From Crocodylus rhombifer (Eukaryota > Chordata > Crocodylia > Crocodylidae): 64,000 nucleotides of DNA. The stretch spans positions 62,001-126,000 of the forward strand of contig JAVSML010020766.1 in the NCBI GenBank assembly GCA_038503035.1. Reading direction: 5' to 3'. The notes beneath the pieces are model-generated. The model was not told the DNA's origin. It made no database searches and worked only from the letters and a program-made list of their open reading frames with translations. Position numbers and translations under genes: made by a program. Below, piece after piece: positions 1 through 11,624 of this stretch (its first letter is position 1; each line of letters starts with the position of its first letter).

Positions 1-55
1 CCAGCTTTGAAACCATCTCTGCCAGTGGGCTCAATGCTGCACTTGCCCACTACAG
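1..55 (+). CDS. XPNPEP2: XPNPEP2 exon (5' cut by window edge)
   Basis: Reads SFETISASGLNAALAHY after two bases of an incomplete codon and ends in AG before the donor GTATTC. The AG joins the T at 551 to give Ser. The sequence matches the family region just before the first metal-ligand motif. The left boundary of the exon is not visible. Confidence 0.88.
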
Positions 56-3000
56 GTATTCACAGGGCAGGCTCACAATTTGGGTGCTCTGCAACAGGGG
101 ATGGCCATACATTGGGATTCCAGGAGCGAGGGCAGCCTCCAGAGATCCTGGCCCTGCTCTTTTGGGCAGCCAGGGCTCTTCCCTGAGCCATGGCCCAGTG
201 AGCCCAGAGCTGTCCTCTGTGGTGGACCCTGGCTACATGTTTCCCTAGTCTCCTATATCACAGGGAGTATGGAGGGCAGTCCTGCTGCCTTACAGCTGGG
301 CAGGTGGGGAGGGACGGAAGACATGAGCTGGGGATGCGCAGGAAGGAGGCATGTACACCTGCAGAGAGGAGGTCTCTTGGGACAGGGGAAGATGGGGGGT
401 TTGTGGCCCACAGGGCTGTATTGTTCACTTGCAGCTCAGGTTCTACTGCTGGCCTGCATGCGAGTGAGTGTGAGTGGGAGCCTGCTGCATGTCCCGGGTG
501 GGGGAAGGGATTAGCTCCATCCCTGATCCTCTGAGCTTTCTTCTTTCTAGTCCCTCCAATGTCAGCAGCCGGAAGCTGTCAGTGGATGAAATGTATCTGA
601 CAGACTCCGGAGGGCAATATCTGTAAGTATGCCTCCCACCTGCCCCTGCAGATGGCTCCTGTATGTCGTATCAGTTTCCCCCTTCCCCCTCCATCCCATC
701 CCAAACATCCCCAAAGGTGCCCAGAAATGGGCACGCTGTGATGCTGTCCTGACCACGTTCCCCCGGGCATGAGTGACTGGTGCCTCCTGAATCTGTGGGG
801 AGCACCTGCAGAAGTTGCCGATGGCTGTCAGAGGGGAAACCTGCCCTACCGACAGCATCAGTGTTGGCAGTTGGGGGGGCACTGGCCCCATGGGGGGGCA
901 TGCGCACCCCTGTGCACCTCCTACCAGTCACCTATGTCCCCGGGCACATTCAGCCCAGACCTGCTCCAGCCTCTCAGAGAGCAGGTGACCTCTGTGCTTC
1001 CCCAGGCGAGTGGGCCCAGCATGCTGTGGATGACAGGTTCCCAGAGCTTGTAGCAAAGGTCCCCATGTGTTTCCTGGGCTGCTGCTCACCCAGCTCATTT
1101 TGCTGCAGGGATGGAACAACGGATATAACCCGGACTGTCCACTGGGGGGCTCCCACCCCTTTCCAGAAGGTACGGCTCAGTCCTAGCATGACCCCTCGCC
1201 CTTCAGCAGGCTCTGCCTGCAGCTGCCCTGGGATGGTGTCCAATTTGGGCGGAGGCAGCTGGGCACTGTGCTTCTGGCTGATATTAGGAAGCAGGTGCTC
1301 TTATCTTCTTCTCAGTACAAGGTGGCCTCCAGCTCCTGGGCACTACCCCAACAGGAGCCAGAGGCAGCAGGTCACTTAGACAGGGGAGTGACTAGGGAGC
1401 TCAGACCTTGGTCAGCTTGAGCTTCAAGGTCATGGAGATGCTGTCAACTACAGGCTTGGGGCCTTCACGGGCACAGCTCAAACAGAGCCCCTAGCCTATG
1501 CGCCAGGGCACAGGCTCCGCTGCTGTCACTGGAAAAGACTCACCATTAGTTGCTAGTCCTGAGGCCCCATGACACACAGCTGAGCTATGCTTGCTCCAGA
1601 CAAGAGGCTAGAGACTAGTGACTGCTGTGGTCACACTCAGCACATGCGTGTGGGCAAGCTTCCTGGGAGGGATACTCTCTCTGCACAGCCCTGCTGGGAG
1701 CCCAGCCTGAGCCTCACTTTCTGTGCCCCGCAGGAAGCATACACGCGAGTGTTGATGGGAAACATTGAACTGTCCAGACTTGTCTTCCCTTCTGGCACAT
1801 CAGGTAGGTACTGCACAAGCCCAACTCTGCTGTGAGGGCTCACTGCTGCCTGGCCCAAGTGCAGAGAGCAAAGGCTGTGAGAGCCTGCAAGACAGAGCAA
1901 GCACTTCCCAGGCAGGAAGATGCCTGAAAGTCCTGCCCCTGGCCTGGGCCAGGGACTCCTCAGTGCCTGTCCCTGCTTTGCTTGCCTCAGTGTCCTCAGT
2001 AGGGGCTCAGAGCCATGGGCGGAGGAAGGGGAGGGGGAGCGGGGGATGCAGCCAGCCTCCCTTCTCCCAGTCAGACCTGCTCTGTCCCAGCAGTCCCTTT
2101 TCAGGAGAGGCACAGGAGGAGGGGAAAGCTGGGTCCCCTTAGCTGAAATGCCACCATGCTCAGCCAGTCACTGTCCAGGTCAGCAAAAATGTGTGACTGT
2201 CAATTCAGGGCTATAATCAAGGGAGTGTCCTGAGTTGGATGAGTCTCTGCACCTCGTATGTGATCCCTGGCTCTGGCCAGAGGTGAGGCCATCCTCAGTC
2301 AGCTCATACCCAGCCCAGACTCAGCAACTTATCTGCCTTTTTAGTGTTTCAAAGCATTTACAAAGACAGGTGCCCTTAGCACAAGTTGCAGAGGGGCGCA
2401 CTGAGGTACACAGAAGGCCAGTGCATTGGCCAGGCGCATGCAGACATAACCAGAGCCAGGAATAGAACCCAGGGGTCCCGGCAGCTGTGACTGCTCCAGC
2501 CCAGCCACCAGCCTGCCCCTCCTTTCACTTCTGAGGCCAGCACTCAGTGTGTGAGCCCATGGAAGGAATGGAGGTGGATGAAGCTCCCACAGACCAGGCC
2601 CAGGTAGGGAGCACATTCATTCCTCTGCTTTTCTTTGTATCTCTTGGCATTGTGTTGCAGGGCGAATGATCGAGGCCTTTGCTCGCCAGGCCTTATGGAA
2701 GGTTGGGCTCAACTATGGCCACGGGACTGGCCACGGTATCGGCAATTTCCTGTCTGTTCATGAGTGTGAGTGCTCTCCCATTAGCTTGGTCCTAGGAAAA
2801 GTCCCACAGGACTCTATTTTACTCTTGGTTCTTCCCTTCCTGCCCACCTACCTGGTATTTAGACAAGGCTGGCTCAGGGGTGCTAAACCACGTGCTCCAT
2901 GCCCCCATCTCTACCCCACTCCCTTGCTGTGCCACCACCTATAACTTACAGCAACATCACTTATCCAGCAAAAGTTCTTGCTCCCCATTAGCAGATAGAC

Positions 3001-6000
3001 CCCCTCTCCCCACATTGACCTTCATCACACCCCCAACACTAGTTCATCAGGTCCCCAGGGACCCTGGTAACCTTTCCTCATGTGTCTGGTCACCAGCAGG
3101 GCCCAGCGAGGAGTGAGCTGCTCCTGCTAGGGGGCACTGCTGAGGGAATTGTTAGGGGCTCCATAGGGCAAAGGCCTGCAGGGCCCCTCTGAGATTTGTA
3201 CATGAGCAGTAACAATGCAGGCTAAGTGCAGGGGCTCTGGTGCAAGGCACCTGGAAGGTGCAACCCCTTGTGTCCAAGGTCTCACCCGCAGGGATTGTCC
3301 TGATCTAAACTCATGAAAAACTGAATTTGGCATCTCCCTCCTACAGGGCCAGTGGGATTTCAGTCCAACAACGTGCCCTTGACCACAGGGATGTTCACTT
3401 CCATAGGTATGTGTGCCCCCCACAACTTTATCCCATGCTCTGGTGGAGCAGAGTTCTGGACTTTCAAAAAACATCACTCTTCAGGGACTCCCCTGGCCCT
3501 GGGCCAAGAGCATGGAGCTGTGGTACCATCATAAGTCCTGCCAGGGTGGGTTGGAACATATTATAGGACACTGACCTGGAGTACAGAGCTCGGTGTGGAA
3601 GTGTTTGTTGGGCAGAGAGGCTCCTAGGAAATAACTGGCCTGGGATTGGGGCTATAGAAGTCTGCCTGAGGGAGACCACAGCTACAGTGACAGGGCTGTT
3701 CTGGTTCTGGATTCACTGCCCACTTTTCTGCTTTACAGAACCTGGATATTACCAAAATGGCGAGTTTGGGATCCGCATTGAAGATGTGGCGCTGGTGGTG
3801 GAAACCCAGACTGAGGTAGCTTATCTCCTTCTCCCCTGGCAGGTGACTGTCAGCCAGGAAAGGCACTTTAGGTCCAGCCTGGTTCATGTTCCTCCCCCAG
3901 CTGGCAGGATGGATGAAAAGTGCTCAGCTGGCAGGGAGCATAAGGCACTTAGCAGGCTGAGTTGGTATTGGCATTTGGCTTCAGAAAACTCTGCTCCAGA
4001 TTTGTGTTTGAGTGTCACAGATTCAATCCTTTGACCTTTGCTGGCTCTGTCCATCCCAGGAGCTTGAAGCACATACAGTCAGGCAGTGAGCGGATACGGT
4101 CTTGCCCAGATTCATCAAAGCTTGTGTACAGGAATGTGGTCTGCCTCTTGGTGCCTTTAGGTGCTGCCCTAACCTGCTGTGCACTAATGGGCATAAGCTC
4201 TTTGCACAGGGGAGACAATCATTATCTTGCTACACCTTAAAGTGGGGAATGGGGGCTTCCTTCATGAGAAAACAGTGTGACTTGGCCAAGAACATTGAGC
4301 CAGTATGCAACAAAGCTGGTGAGAGAATGCAGGTGTATTATGCCCCTTATCCTTTGTCATCCTTCCAGGGTGCAATCTTTCAGGGTTGTATCATTCCAGT
4401 GACCCCTCCTCTGAGTTAGCTCTGTAGTTCCCCTGCTCTCAGAGGCTGGGCCATCTGGTAATGTGGAGAGGGAATTTTGAAGCAGTTTAACCTGCCGTTG
4501 CTCTTCAGCAACTATTCTAAGGAGCACACACGGTGAGATTTCAACTCCAGGTCCTGTAGGACCACCTCTAGCACCAGAACACTGAAAATGGAAATGCCAA
4601 GGATTTATATCAATATAGGGATTGTCCTCATAGCCCCTTGAATGAGGTTAACTTCAGAGGTTGTGTTAGTCCTTGCCTTGAATGTTCCTACCCCTTAGAT
4701 AGGTAGTTCATCTGCCATCTCCTCCTTTCCCTACACACCCTACATAGATGAGTAGAACTCTGGGGTGTGCATGGGGCTTTGGTGTTGGCCCCATCAAAGC
4801 CCCTTGTGAGTTGGGTGGGGACAACTTGCCCAGTCCAACTGCAGGGAGTTGGGAACAACCCAGAGTAGAGTGGTGTAGGCAGACAACAAGGACTGGAAAG
4901 GGTATGGCCAGCAGCCAGTGCAAATGTGTATGGGAGATGCCATGGATGGGACGTGAATGGGAATGAGCCATGGAACCCTAGGTGTCTCCAGAAGGGAGGC
5001 AAAACCAGAGGTGCTGGGGGAAGGGAAAGGATCCTGGACTACTGGGGTGCAACACCACAGGAGAGGCTCACTGGGGACAGCAATGCTGGGGCCAAAGTGG
5101 ATGAGAGGCCAGAATGAGCCAGAGCTCTGAAAGAAGAAGGCCAGGGAAGATAACGGTTCCTAGGCCATACTTCAAGTAAAACCCAGACTGGAGCTACCAA
5201 AGGAGCCTTGGGCAGCTCTTTTGCCAGCTTATGCTGAGGGGAGGATGGTGATGTGCCTGAGGGCCAAGGGCAAATCTTCCAGGGCTTGTTTACAGCCCAG
5301 TAGAGGTGCATCCTGGCCCAGGCTTCCACCTGTCTTCATCCTCATGCATGGTCCACACCCCAAAGTCTGCCTGCGAAGGCACTCACAGATGTCCTTCTGT
5401 AGCCACAGTTGAGCCCTCAGTGTCCAACATGCTTGAGAGTGGCCACTGGAGACAACCCTGGAACAGCCTCACCACCACAGTTCCTGGTTTGGGGCATGCC
5501 TCATGTGGGTGTAGCATGTTTGGTCTGTCCACGTTGGGACATGGCTGGACACCAAAATAGCCCCTTCTCTAACACAATCATTCCCTACTACCCATGCCCC
5601 CTGGGCAGCAAGGCAGGGCAGGCACCCCACAGTGCATCCACAGGACAAAGGCACAGGGAGGCTAGAGGATGTGCTCAAGGCCATACAGGTAGTCTGTGGC
5701 AGAGCAGGGACCTGAATGTGTCCCCTGGGCCCTGCTTGCTGGGGCCTCCTTCCTCTGGAGGGGTGCAAGACAGGACATCCAAGTGTGGTGCTGCCCCTTT
5801 AGAGTGATCTGCAAGGATGGAGTCTCTAAGTCTGAGCCTGTGTCACCAATGCAGAATGGCAGGACACGGAAACATGGAGGCTGCCATAGCCTGGTGACCC
5901 TCTCTTTATGCTCTGGCCCTGTAGGCACAGTGCCACACTGCCCCAGATGGAATCACCCTAGGAGAGCAGCCTGAGCACTGAGGGGCAGAGCACCAAAAGC

Positions 6001-6706
6001 TGGGTCTGTTGTGCTAGAGCACTGGCCTCTGCCACTGCTGTGTCCTACAGTGAAGGGATGGGGGGGCATTGCTGGTGATTCTCCTAAGACTATGTAAAGG
6101 AAGAGGCTATATAATGAACTGACCAGTTAAGAACAGTGAGGGTAAGCATAGGATGTCGAACCCCCCAAACTGCCTGTTCATGTCAGGTGATATCCTTTCT
6201 GGCAGCTTGTGGGGGAAGCCGGGGAGGGATATGATGGGGCCTTCCCAGCTCAGGAGAGCCCTTGAGTTCAGGTGAGCAGGTGGGTGGGTGTGTGAGGCTG
6301 GCCCTCACTGCCGCTCTCTCTACAGCACAAGGTGGGGGACAAGCCGTTTCTGACCTTCGAGGTGGTATCACTGGTGCCATATGACCGGAACCTCATTGAC
6401 GTCAGGCTCCTGTCTGCGGAGCAGGTGTGTGGGGCTCTGGGTGGGCGGGAGCTGAGATCTGCCCATTGCACTGGACACTCACGGCCTCACCCTGCCTGAT
6501 TCCAGATTCAATACCTCAACTCGTACTATAAGACCGTCCGTCAGCATGTAGGGCCAGAGTTGCAGAGACGCCAGCTGCAGGAGGAGTATGAGTGGATGAG
6601 AAGTAACACTGAGCCCTTCTCTCAGGGTGTCCTGGTGGCTGCTTCCCTGGGCCTCCTGGCTGTCACCATCCTGATATCTGAATTCCTGTCTAACTTGCAG
6701 GCCTGA
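1..6706 (+). CDS. XPNPEP2: XPNPEP2, membrane-bound Xaa-Pro aminopeptidase 2 (3' part, nine exons)
   Basis: Cell-surface metallo-exopeptidase of the M24B (aminopeptidase P) family. It removes the N-terminal residue from peptides with proline second, such as bradykinin. Exons: 1-55, 551-622, 1109-1169, 1734-1803, 2661-2765, 3347-3406, 3739-3815, 6326-6424, 6506-6706. All junctions are GT-AG and the joined frame stays open for about 265 residues to a TGA at 6704-6706. The five expected metal ligands are visible: Asp in LTDSGGQY, Asp in DGTTDITR, His in GTGHGIG, Glu in SIEPGYY and Glu in IRIEDVALVVE. The catalytic-site His in SVHEW is also present, its Trp being split by an intron. The C-terminus is a hydrophobic stretch (VLVAASLGLLAVTILIS) after a Ser/Gly-containing linker, as expected for a GPI-anchor signal. 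That tail separates it from cytosolic XPNPEP1. The N-terminal 60% lies left of the window. Introns of 330-860 bp between the early exons hold nothing else I recognise. Confidence 0.95.
551..622 (+). CDS. XPNPEP2: XPNPEP2 exon with first metal-ligand Asp
   Basis: Acceptor TTTCTAG, donor GTAAGT. Encodes PSNVSSRKLSVDEMYLTDSG and then GQY. The Asp of DSGG is the first metal ligand of the pita-bread fold. The final codon is split CT|G and gives Leu where human XPNPEP2, as I recall it, has Trp. That position is variable in the family. Confidence 0.93.
1109..1169 (+). CDS. XPNPEP2: XPNPEP2 exon with second metal-ligand Asp
   Basis: Acceptor TTGCTGCAG, donor GTACGG. Encodes DGTTDITRTVHWGAPTPFQK. The Asp of TTDITR is the second metal ligand, and TVHWG is a conserved family stretch. 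Confidence 0.95.
1734..1803 (+). CDS. XPNPEP2: XPNPEP2 exon EAYTRVLMGNIELSRL
   Basis: Acceptor CCCCGCAG, donor GTAGGT. Encodes EAYTRVLMGNIELSRL followed by VFPSGTS and a split Gly codon. Close to human XPNPEP2 at most positions. Confidence 0.94.
2661..2765 (+). CDS. XPNPEP2: XPNPEP2 exon with metal-ligand His
   Basis: Acceptor TGTTGCAG, donor GTGAGT. Encodes RMIEAFARQALWKVGLNYG and then HGTGHGIGNFLSVHE. It contains the metal-ligand His of GTGHGIG and the active-site His of VHE. The Trp codon after VHE is split T|GG across the intron. Confidence 0.96.
3347..3406 (+). CDS. XPNPEP2: XPNPEP2 exon PVGFQSNNVPLTTGMFTSI
   Basis: Acceptor CTCCTACAG, donor GTATGT. Completes the split Trp, then reads PVGFQSNNVPLTTGMFTSI and the first base of the next Glu codon, which is a metal ligand. 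Confidence 0.94.
3739..3815 (+). CDS. XPNPEP2: XPNPEP2 exon with both metal-ligand Glu residues
   Basis: Acceptor CTTTACAG, donor GTAGCT. Encodes EPGYYQNGEFGIRIEDVALV and then VETQTE. The Glu of EPGYY and the Glu of RIED complete the five-residue metal site. Confidence 0.95.
3816..6325 (+). other. XPNPEP2: XPNPEP2 intron of 2.5 kb
   Basis: Intron between the TQTE exon and the HKVGDK exon. I see no exon in it and no clear repeat. Its open frames are short and have no family signature. Confidence 0.6.
6326..6424 (+). CDS. XPNPEP2: XPNPEP2 penultimate exon
   Basis: Acceptor TCTCTCTACAG, donor GTGTGT, 33 codons. Contains LTFEVVSLVPYDRNLIDVRL, which matches the conserved region after the active site. 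Confidence 0.94.
6506..6706 (+). CDS. XPNPEP2: XPNPEP2 last exon with GPI-anchor signal
   Basis: Acceptor GATTCCAG, in frame to TGA at 6704. Encodes IQYLNSYYKTVRQHVGPELQ, then RRQLQEEYEWMRSNTEPFSQ, then the hydrophobic segment GVLVAASLGLLAVTILISEF and SNLQA. The end is hydrophobic and nearly uncharged, as in a GPI-attachment signal. The attachment residue itself cannot be assigned by eye. Confidence 0.93.
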   Translation: MQYLNSYYKTVRQHVGPELQRRQLQEEYEWMRSNTEPFSQGVLVAASLGLLAVTILISEFLSNLQA

Positions 6707-6865
6707 GGGGTGCTGTGCCTGATCCATTCAGCTCTTCTACTGCCCCATACTCAGAGGTCCAAACTCATTGAGTGCTCCCAGGCATGTTTCCCTGCTCCCA
6801 GCAGCCTGAGGTTCATGTATTTTCTCACACTCACCCTTGTTACTTCACTTCCTTTTTTGTTTGTA

Positions 6866-6871
6866 ATTAAA
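6866..6871 (+). terminator. XPNPEP2: Polyadenylation signal ATTAAA for XPNPEP2
   Basis: ATTAAA lies 160 bp after the stop codon, just downstream of a T-rich tract. It is the only poly(A) hexamer I found soon after the stop, implying a 3'UTR of about 180 bp. Confidence 0.55.
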
Positions 6872-7400
6872 AATAAGTAACATCCAGGAAAGATGATGTG
6901 AGCTTTTTGTGCTGTGGCTGAGGTGGCCTTGGCATCTGGCTTTGTGAACATACAGAACTAACGTGTGTGTGCAGGAATGAGGGGTGTGAATGTGTGGGGC
7001 TAGCATGTAAGTGCAGGGCTGAGGGCTGTGGGGTTGCAAGGTATGAGTTCATGAGGCTGGTGTATTTGCAGCTTGTGTGCACTATGTTCAAATCGGGGGC
7101 TCAATGTCCTGAGAAAAGGCACAGATCACTGAAGCACTCAGTTCTTCTTTGGGGGCATATGCCTGCCAGCCAGTAAATGCTTTGGTCCCAGGATGCTTCC
7201 TGGTTGTTAGTTTGGGGTTCTCTAATGTCCCTCTGCCTGCTGGCATTGCCCTTAAGCCCAGCCTTTCCTGGTCCTGCCTACCCTTTCCCATATCCCTGCT
7301 GGGTCCCTAGACTATACCCCCTTCTCCCAGCCTGCTTCCATGCTCTTCTAATCCCACAGGTTCTGGGTGGCCCAGTTGGCAGGAAAGGCCCTGAATCTGA

Positions 7401-7415
7401 CCCCCCCCCCCCCCC
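7401..7415. repeat. Poly-C run (15 C)
   Basis: Uninterrupted run of 15 cytosines. Likely length-polymorphic and prone to sequencing error. Confidence 0.9.
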
Positions 7416-7796
7416 GGAAGATGCAAGCCCAGGACCTTTGCAAAGTCCTGGATCCCCAATTCCTAATGCCATGTATGTCACATACACTAGTGCCAGGTGG
7501 GTATGTACATGCCCATCCCAATGAGGAGGCTTTATACCACTTTGCACTGGTGCATTTGAAGACACATTGGGACAGCACCGATCCCACTGTGCACACGCTT
7601 TGTACTGGCAGGGTCCTAGAGGGCTGTTTTCACCCCACAGTTAGGTTCCTTTATGCTTACAGAGCCCCAGAATACACCTGAGCTTCCATCATGGACTCAG
7701 ATTTCAGTGCTGAGCTAGGTTGGGCAGGCTGAGGGTGTTGTTTCTTCAGGGAAAGATAGCTGGGTTTTTTTGCAAAAATATTTATTTCTATATTTT

Positions 7797-7798
<2 letters not shown>

Positions 7799-7830
<32 letters not shown>
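7799..7830. repeat. (AT)n-(AC)n compound microsatellite
   Basis: About eleven AT units followed by five AC units, preceded by a T-rich tract. Confidence 0.92.
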
Positions 7831-9860
7831 CTCTAACAACCTGCCTTGTGACCACTGTGGTTCACTTGATGGCCAAAACACAATTTTACAGTTACCATTC
7901 TTAGTCCTGTTACAAAGATTGCACTATGCACCCACAAGCCCGTACACCAACCCATGCATCACTGTCACCTTTAAACCATCGCAATTATGCAAAGAACTAC
8001 CTCAGCCCCCTCCTCTCTCCCTTCCCCCACTTCCGAACTCCCCTTCCTGTTTTTCCAGTCCTTTCACTTGTCATTGTATTCATCCTCTTTTCTGTTGTCT
8101 TCATTATCCTCATCACCATCCTTGTCATCCTCAGTGTAGTTGTATGCACAGGCACCCAAGGGAAGGCAATAAATGCTGTCAGTGGAGAGAAAGCTCCAGC
8201 TGATCCCAGACAGGCTGGCTATCCTTGGACAGCCAGTATGAGCACAGGGATCTTGTGTTTTCATGGGCATTGGGGAGAGTTCCTAGCTTCTTAGGAACAG
8301 TCTTGGCCCTAGCAAAGAGTTGGGGACAATTGCCTTTAGCATGGTCCTTGTACCCCTGGACCTGGTGCAATTGCAGCATATCTGACCACAAGCAGTACAA
8401 CTAACTGCCTATAAGGTGTGGCCCTGATGACATGGGAGCTGTTGGCTGTGGCTTGGTAGACCAGTGTACTATTTTGGGTTCAGCCACAGAACAGAGGTGA
8501 GACTGTTGGATGAGAAGTGTGACGTCAGCGTAACATGGCCTAGGTTTTGGGAAAGGAGGTGTTTGGAGCCTGACTCCTGCTCCTCCTGCACTGCATGGTC
8601 CAGTCCAAGGGGCTCCTGGTCTCTGTGAGTAGGGAAGGGCAGCTTTGAGCTGGAAGACAGACTTGCCATGTCTCCTCCATGGCACCTTCCTCACCCTCTG
8701 AAGTTCCCTGTGGTTTGGCCCTGGTGTGGAAGCCCAGAGATCTTGGTGGGGAGCAGCCATCTTAGGCCCTGGATGCTGCACTTGGGAGGTGTGGGAAGCA
8801 GAGCAATATGCAGCCCTGAGAAGAAGACACCACACCTGGACTGCCTGCCCTGGGGTCCAGCCTTCTGCTCTGGCTTGCAGTAAATAAGACAGGCCTGAAG
8901 AAAACCTGCCTTGTCTTTTGCTGGGCCCTGGGGTGACCTGCAGTTAGGCTGTCCTGGAGCTCTGCTTCCTGCCGTTTCCACCATGGGAATGTACGATGCT
9001 CTCAGCAGCCCATCTGAGGATGCTCCCAGGTCTCTATTACAGGCCTAATCTCGGACCCAAGAAATAATAGGATGTGAAAAACTGGCAGGCCCAGACCTCG
9101 GGCAGTCCTTTCTACTGAACTTGAGGGGGAAATAGACACTGGAGGCCTCAGTTAAAGACCCTGAGGACAGTAATGCCCAGTGCAAGAAGCCTGACTTTTC
9201 TTGTCAGTTTGTAAAGGGAAGTCAGAGAGAGGGAGAAGGTACAGCATTCCCTGGATGAGTATAGCTGGGCCCTTGTGAACTAGCCCTGGTGGGTCGAGAA
9301 TCAACGAGTAGGGTTTCCATCAGGAGATCTGACAAGTGTGGCTGGTCCAGTGCTTGGGGCCCAAGCCCAGCGCTTAGAAGATCCTGGCTTTTTTCCCTGC
9401 TCTAGCACAGATTTCCCATGCAGCTGTGGGCAGGCTCCATGGGTATCAGCACCTGGCAGCACAGCTGAGGTAACAGCGTGGGCCAATGGAGACTGGTAGT
9501 TGGAAGTCTGGTAAGGGGGCAGTAAACAGCCCTCAGCCAGCCAGTGCAACATTACCGATGCTGAGGGACCCGCGCTGTCCTGTGAAACACATTTATTGGT
9601 GCAGGAAGGCACTTCCCTCTGCTCTGGCAATGAGACCCATGTACAGATACACACCCACACTCACAGTCTGACCCCTTAGCACTGTCACAAATGCAATGTA
9701 ACTGAGAATCAGGCCCCACATGTCCAATCTGAGCTCAGCCTGTGAGCAGACTGTGCACAGTGGGAGACAGGGGAGGAGTGACTTGAATGAGTACAGAGGC
9801 AAGGGAGACTATTGGTCCTTTACTGCCAAATTTCAGCTTGGGAGAAGGAGGCACTTAAAA

Positions 9861-9893
9861 ATGTGTGCGTGCGTGCATGTGTGTGTGTGTGTA
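9861..9893. repeat. (TG)n-rich microsatellite
   Basis: Alternating TG/CG tract with interruptions (TGTGCGTGCGTGC, then TGTGTGTGTGTG). Simple sequence able to adopt alternating purine-pyrimidine structure. Confidence 0.85.
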
Positions 9894-10673
9894 TGTAAGG
9901 ACATGCCTGAGTGCCTTTGTGTGCCTGTGCATACATGTAAGTGCTTCCAATTATTCTGGGCTGTCCACTGTTTCCTCCACAACTCCTGAAGCCTTCCAAG
10001 ATGCTTGGTGCTGCTTCAGGGTTTGAAAAGATGGGCACTGAGCGGGGGCAAAGGTGAGGAGGGAAGAGTTTGGCACTGCAGGACAGGAGTGTATGCACTG
10101 GGTAGAATGCCAACAGAGGTGGGAAGGCAGTGAAGAAAGGGAAAAGGGGGACCACAGAGCAAGTGGGGGGGACCCACTCCTCTGTAGACCCTGCTCCTCA
10201 AGAGGTACAATGCAGAATGAACAAGCTGGGCAGGGCTGATTGAAGCTCCTTCCTATCTCCCATTTATTGGGCTATTCCAGGGGGCTTGGGCAGACAGTAA
10301 ATGTAGGAGAAGCAGACAACATGGTCCAGAAACTGGGCTGGAACTCAGGAGGGCTAGTTTGCTTCTGGATTTGCCCTGTTCCTGACACATGATTTGGGGC
10401 AAGTCCCTTCCCTGCCTCTGCTTGCTTCCTCCCGTCCCCAAACACACACGCGGTAAGGAGCACTGCTATGAATCATAGTGGAGGAGGGAAGCAGTGGGGT
10501 ACCTGGCATCAGCAGTGCTCTTGAGCCCTTGCTCCATCTATTTTCTTGTATTTCTGGTCCCTGACTACAGTGGGGGTTGAGCTGCAGTTTCTTTGAGGGA
10601 GAGGAGTGGAGATGAGTGAGGTCAGAGAGGAAGCTGCAACAAAGGTGTCAGCAAGTGTGGCACAGAAGGCATC

Positions 10674-11440
10674 TTCATAGTTAGCAGGGTCGGAAGGGAC
10701 CTGAGCAGATCATCAAGTCCGACCCCCTGCCATGGGCAGGGAAAAGTACTGAGGTCAAACGACCCTGGCAAGGTGATTGTCTAGTCTCCTCTTAAAGACC
10801 CCCAGGGTAGGAGCCAGCACCACTTCTCTTGGAAGCTGGTTCCAGATCCTAGCCGCCCTGACCGTGAAGTAGCGCCTCCTGATGTCTAGTCTGAATCTAC
10901 CCTCTGCCAGCTTGTGACCATTATTCCTGGTCACTCCTGGTAGTGCTCAGGGGAAGAGGGACTCCCCCAGTGTCTGCTGGTTCCCCCGACTAGTTTGTAA
11001 CAGGCCACTAGATCCGCCGTCAGCCTTCTCTTGTGGAGGCTGAACAGGTTCAGGTCCCCTAGCCTCTCCTCGTAGGGCCTGCCCTGCTGTCCCCTGATCA
11101 TGTGAGTGGCCCTCCTCTGGACCCTCTCCATGTTGTCCACCCTCTGGACCCTCTCCAGGCTGTCCACATCCCTCTTGAAGTGCGGCGCCCAGAACTGGAT
11201 GCAGTACTCCAGCTGCGGCCTGACCAGTGCTGCATAGAGGGGGAGGATCACCTCCTTCAACCTGCTCGCGATGCATCTGTGGATGCATGACAAGGTGCAG
11301 TTGGCCTTCCTGACCGTGTCCCCACACTGTCGGCCCATGTTCATTTTGGCATCAATAATGACTCCAAGATCCTTTTCTGCCTCTGCACTGACAAGAAGGG
11401 AGTTCCCCAGCCTGTAGGATCCAAAGTTGTACCACAGGTA
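10674..11440 (-). mobile_element. CR1 LINE 3' fragment (reverse strand)
   Basis: 5'-truncated CR1 non-LTR retrotransposon. Translation of the minus strand at 11344-10931 is open for about 137 codons and reads like the C-terminus of CR1 reverse transcriptase. Landmarks are VILPLYAALVRPQLEYCIQF, RVQRRATHMIRG, YEERLGDLNLFSLHKRRL and DLVACYKL. The 3' end, near 10674-10730, carries the typical CR1 tail around GGTCGGAAGGGACCT. The phrase ERVQRVDN before MERVQRRA looks like a small internal duplication. It is the least decayed of the CR1 copies here, but it is not a functional element. Confidence 0.9.
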
Positions 11441-11474
11441 ACACTTGAGACAACACTGGGAACTGGCCTAGGCC

Positions 11475-11616
11475 AGGGGTCAGAAACCCCTGGCATGCAT
11501 GCTGAGCATGACATGTAAGGCCATTTTGCTCGGCACACTGCTGCCAGCCATGGAGCCCAGGATGTTCACACCAGGCGGCTGGGAGGCTCTCTGCCAAAAA
11601 ATGTTGCCTGCCCCTG
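11475..11616. mobile_element. Short non-autonomous hAT element with perfect 8-bp target duplication
   Basis: Begins CAGGGGTCAG and ends TGCCTGCCCCTG. It is flanked on both sides by the identical 8-mer GCCTAGGC (11467-11474 and 11617-11624), the hallmark of hAT insertion. Its ends (AACCCCTGGCATGCATGC at the left, AAAAATGTTGCCTGCCCCTG at the right) match the larger element at 54889-55622, so it looks like an internally deleted relative. Confidence 0.82.
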
Positions 11617-11624
11617 GCCTAGGC

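Larger units (their letters stand above)
6890..10673. other. Intergenic spacer between XPNPEP2 and SASH3
   Basis: No coding exon recognised. The stretch holds a 15-base C run, an AT/AC dinucleotide tract and a TG-rich tract, listed separately. The rest is unique-looking sequence with only short chance reading frames. Confidence 0.6.

Noticed and set aside
551..1169. Leu instead of Trp between the two metal-ligand Asp residues of XPNPEP2
   Set aside because: The position is variable in the M24B family (Lys in XPNPEP1), so loss of function is not implied.
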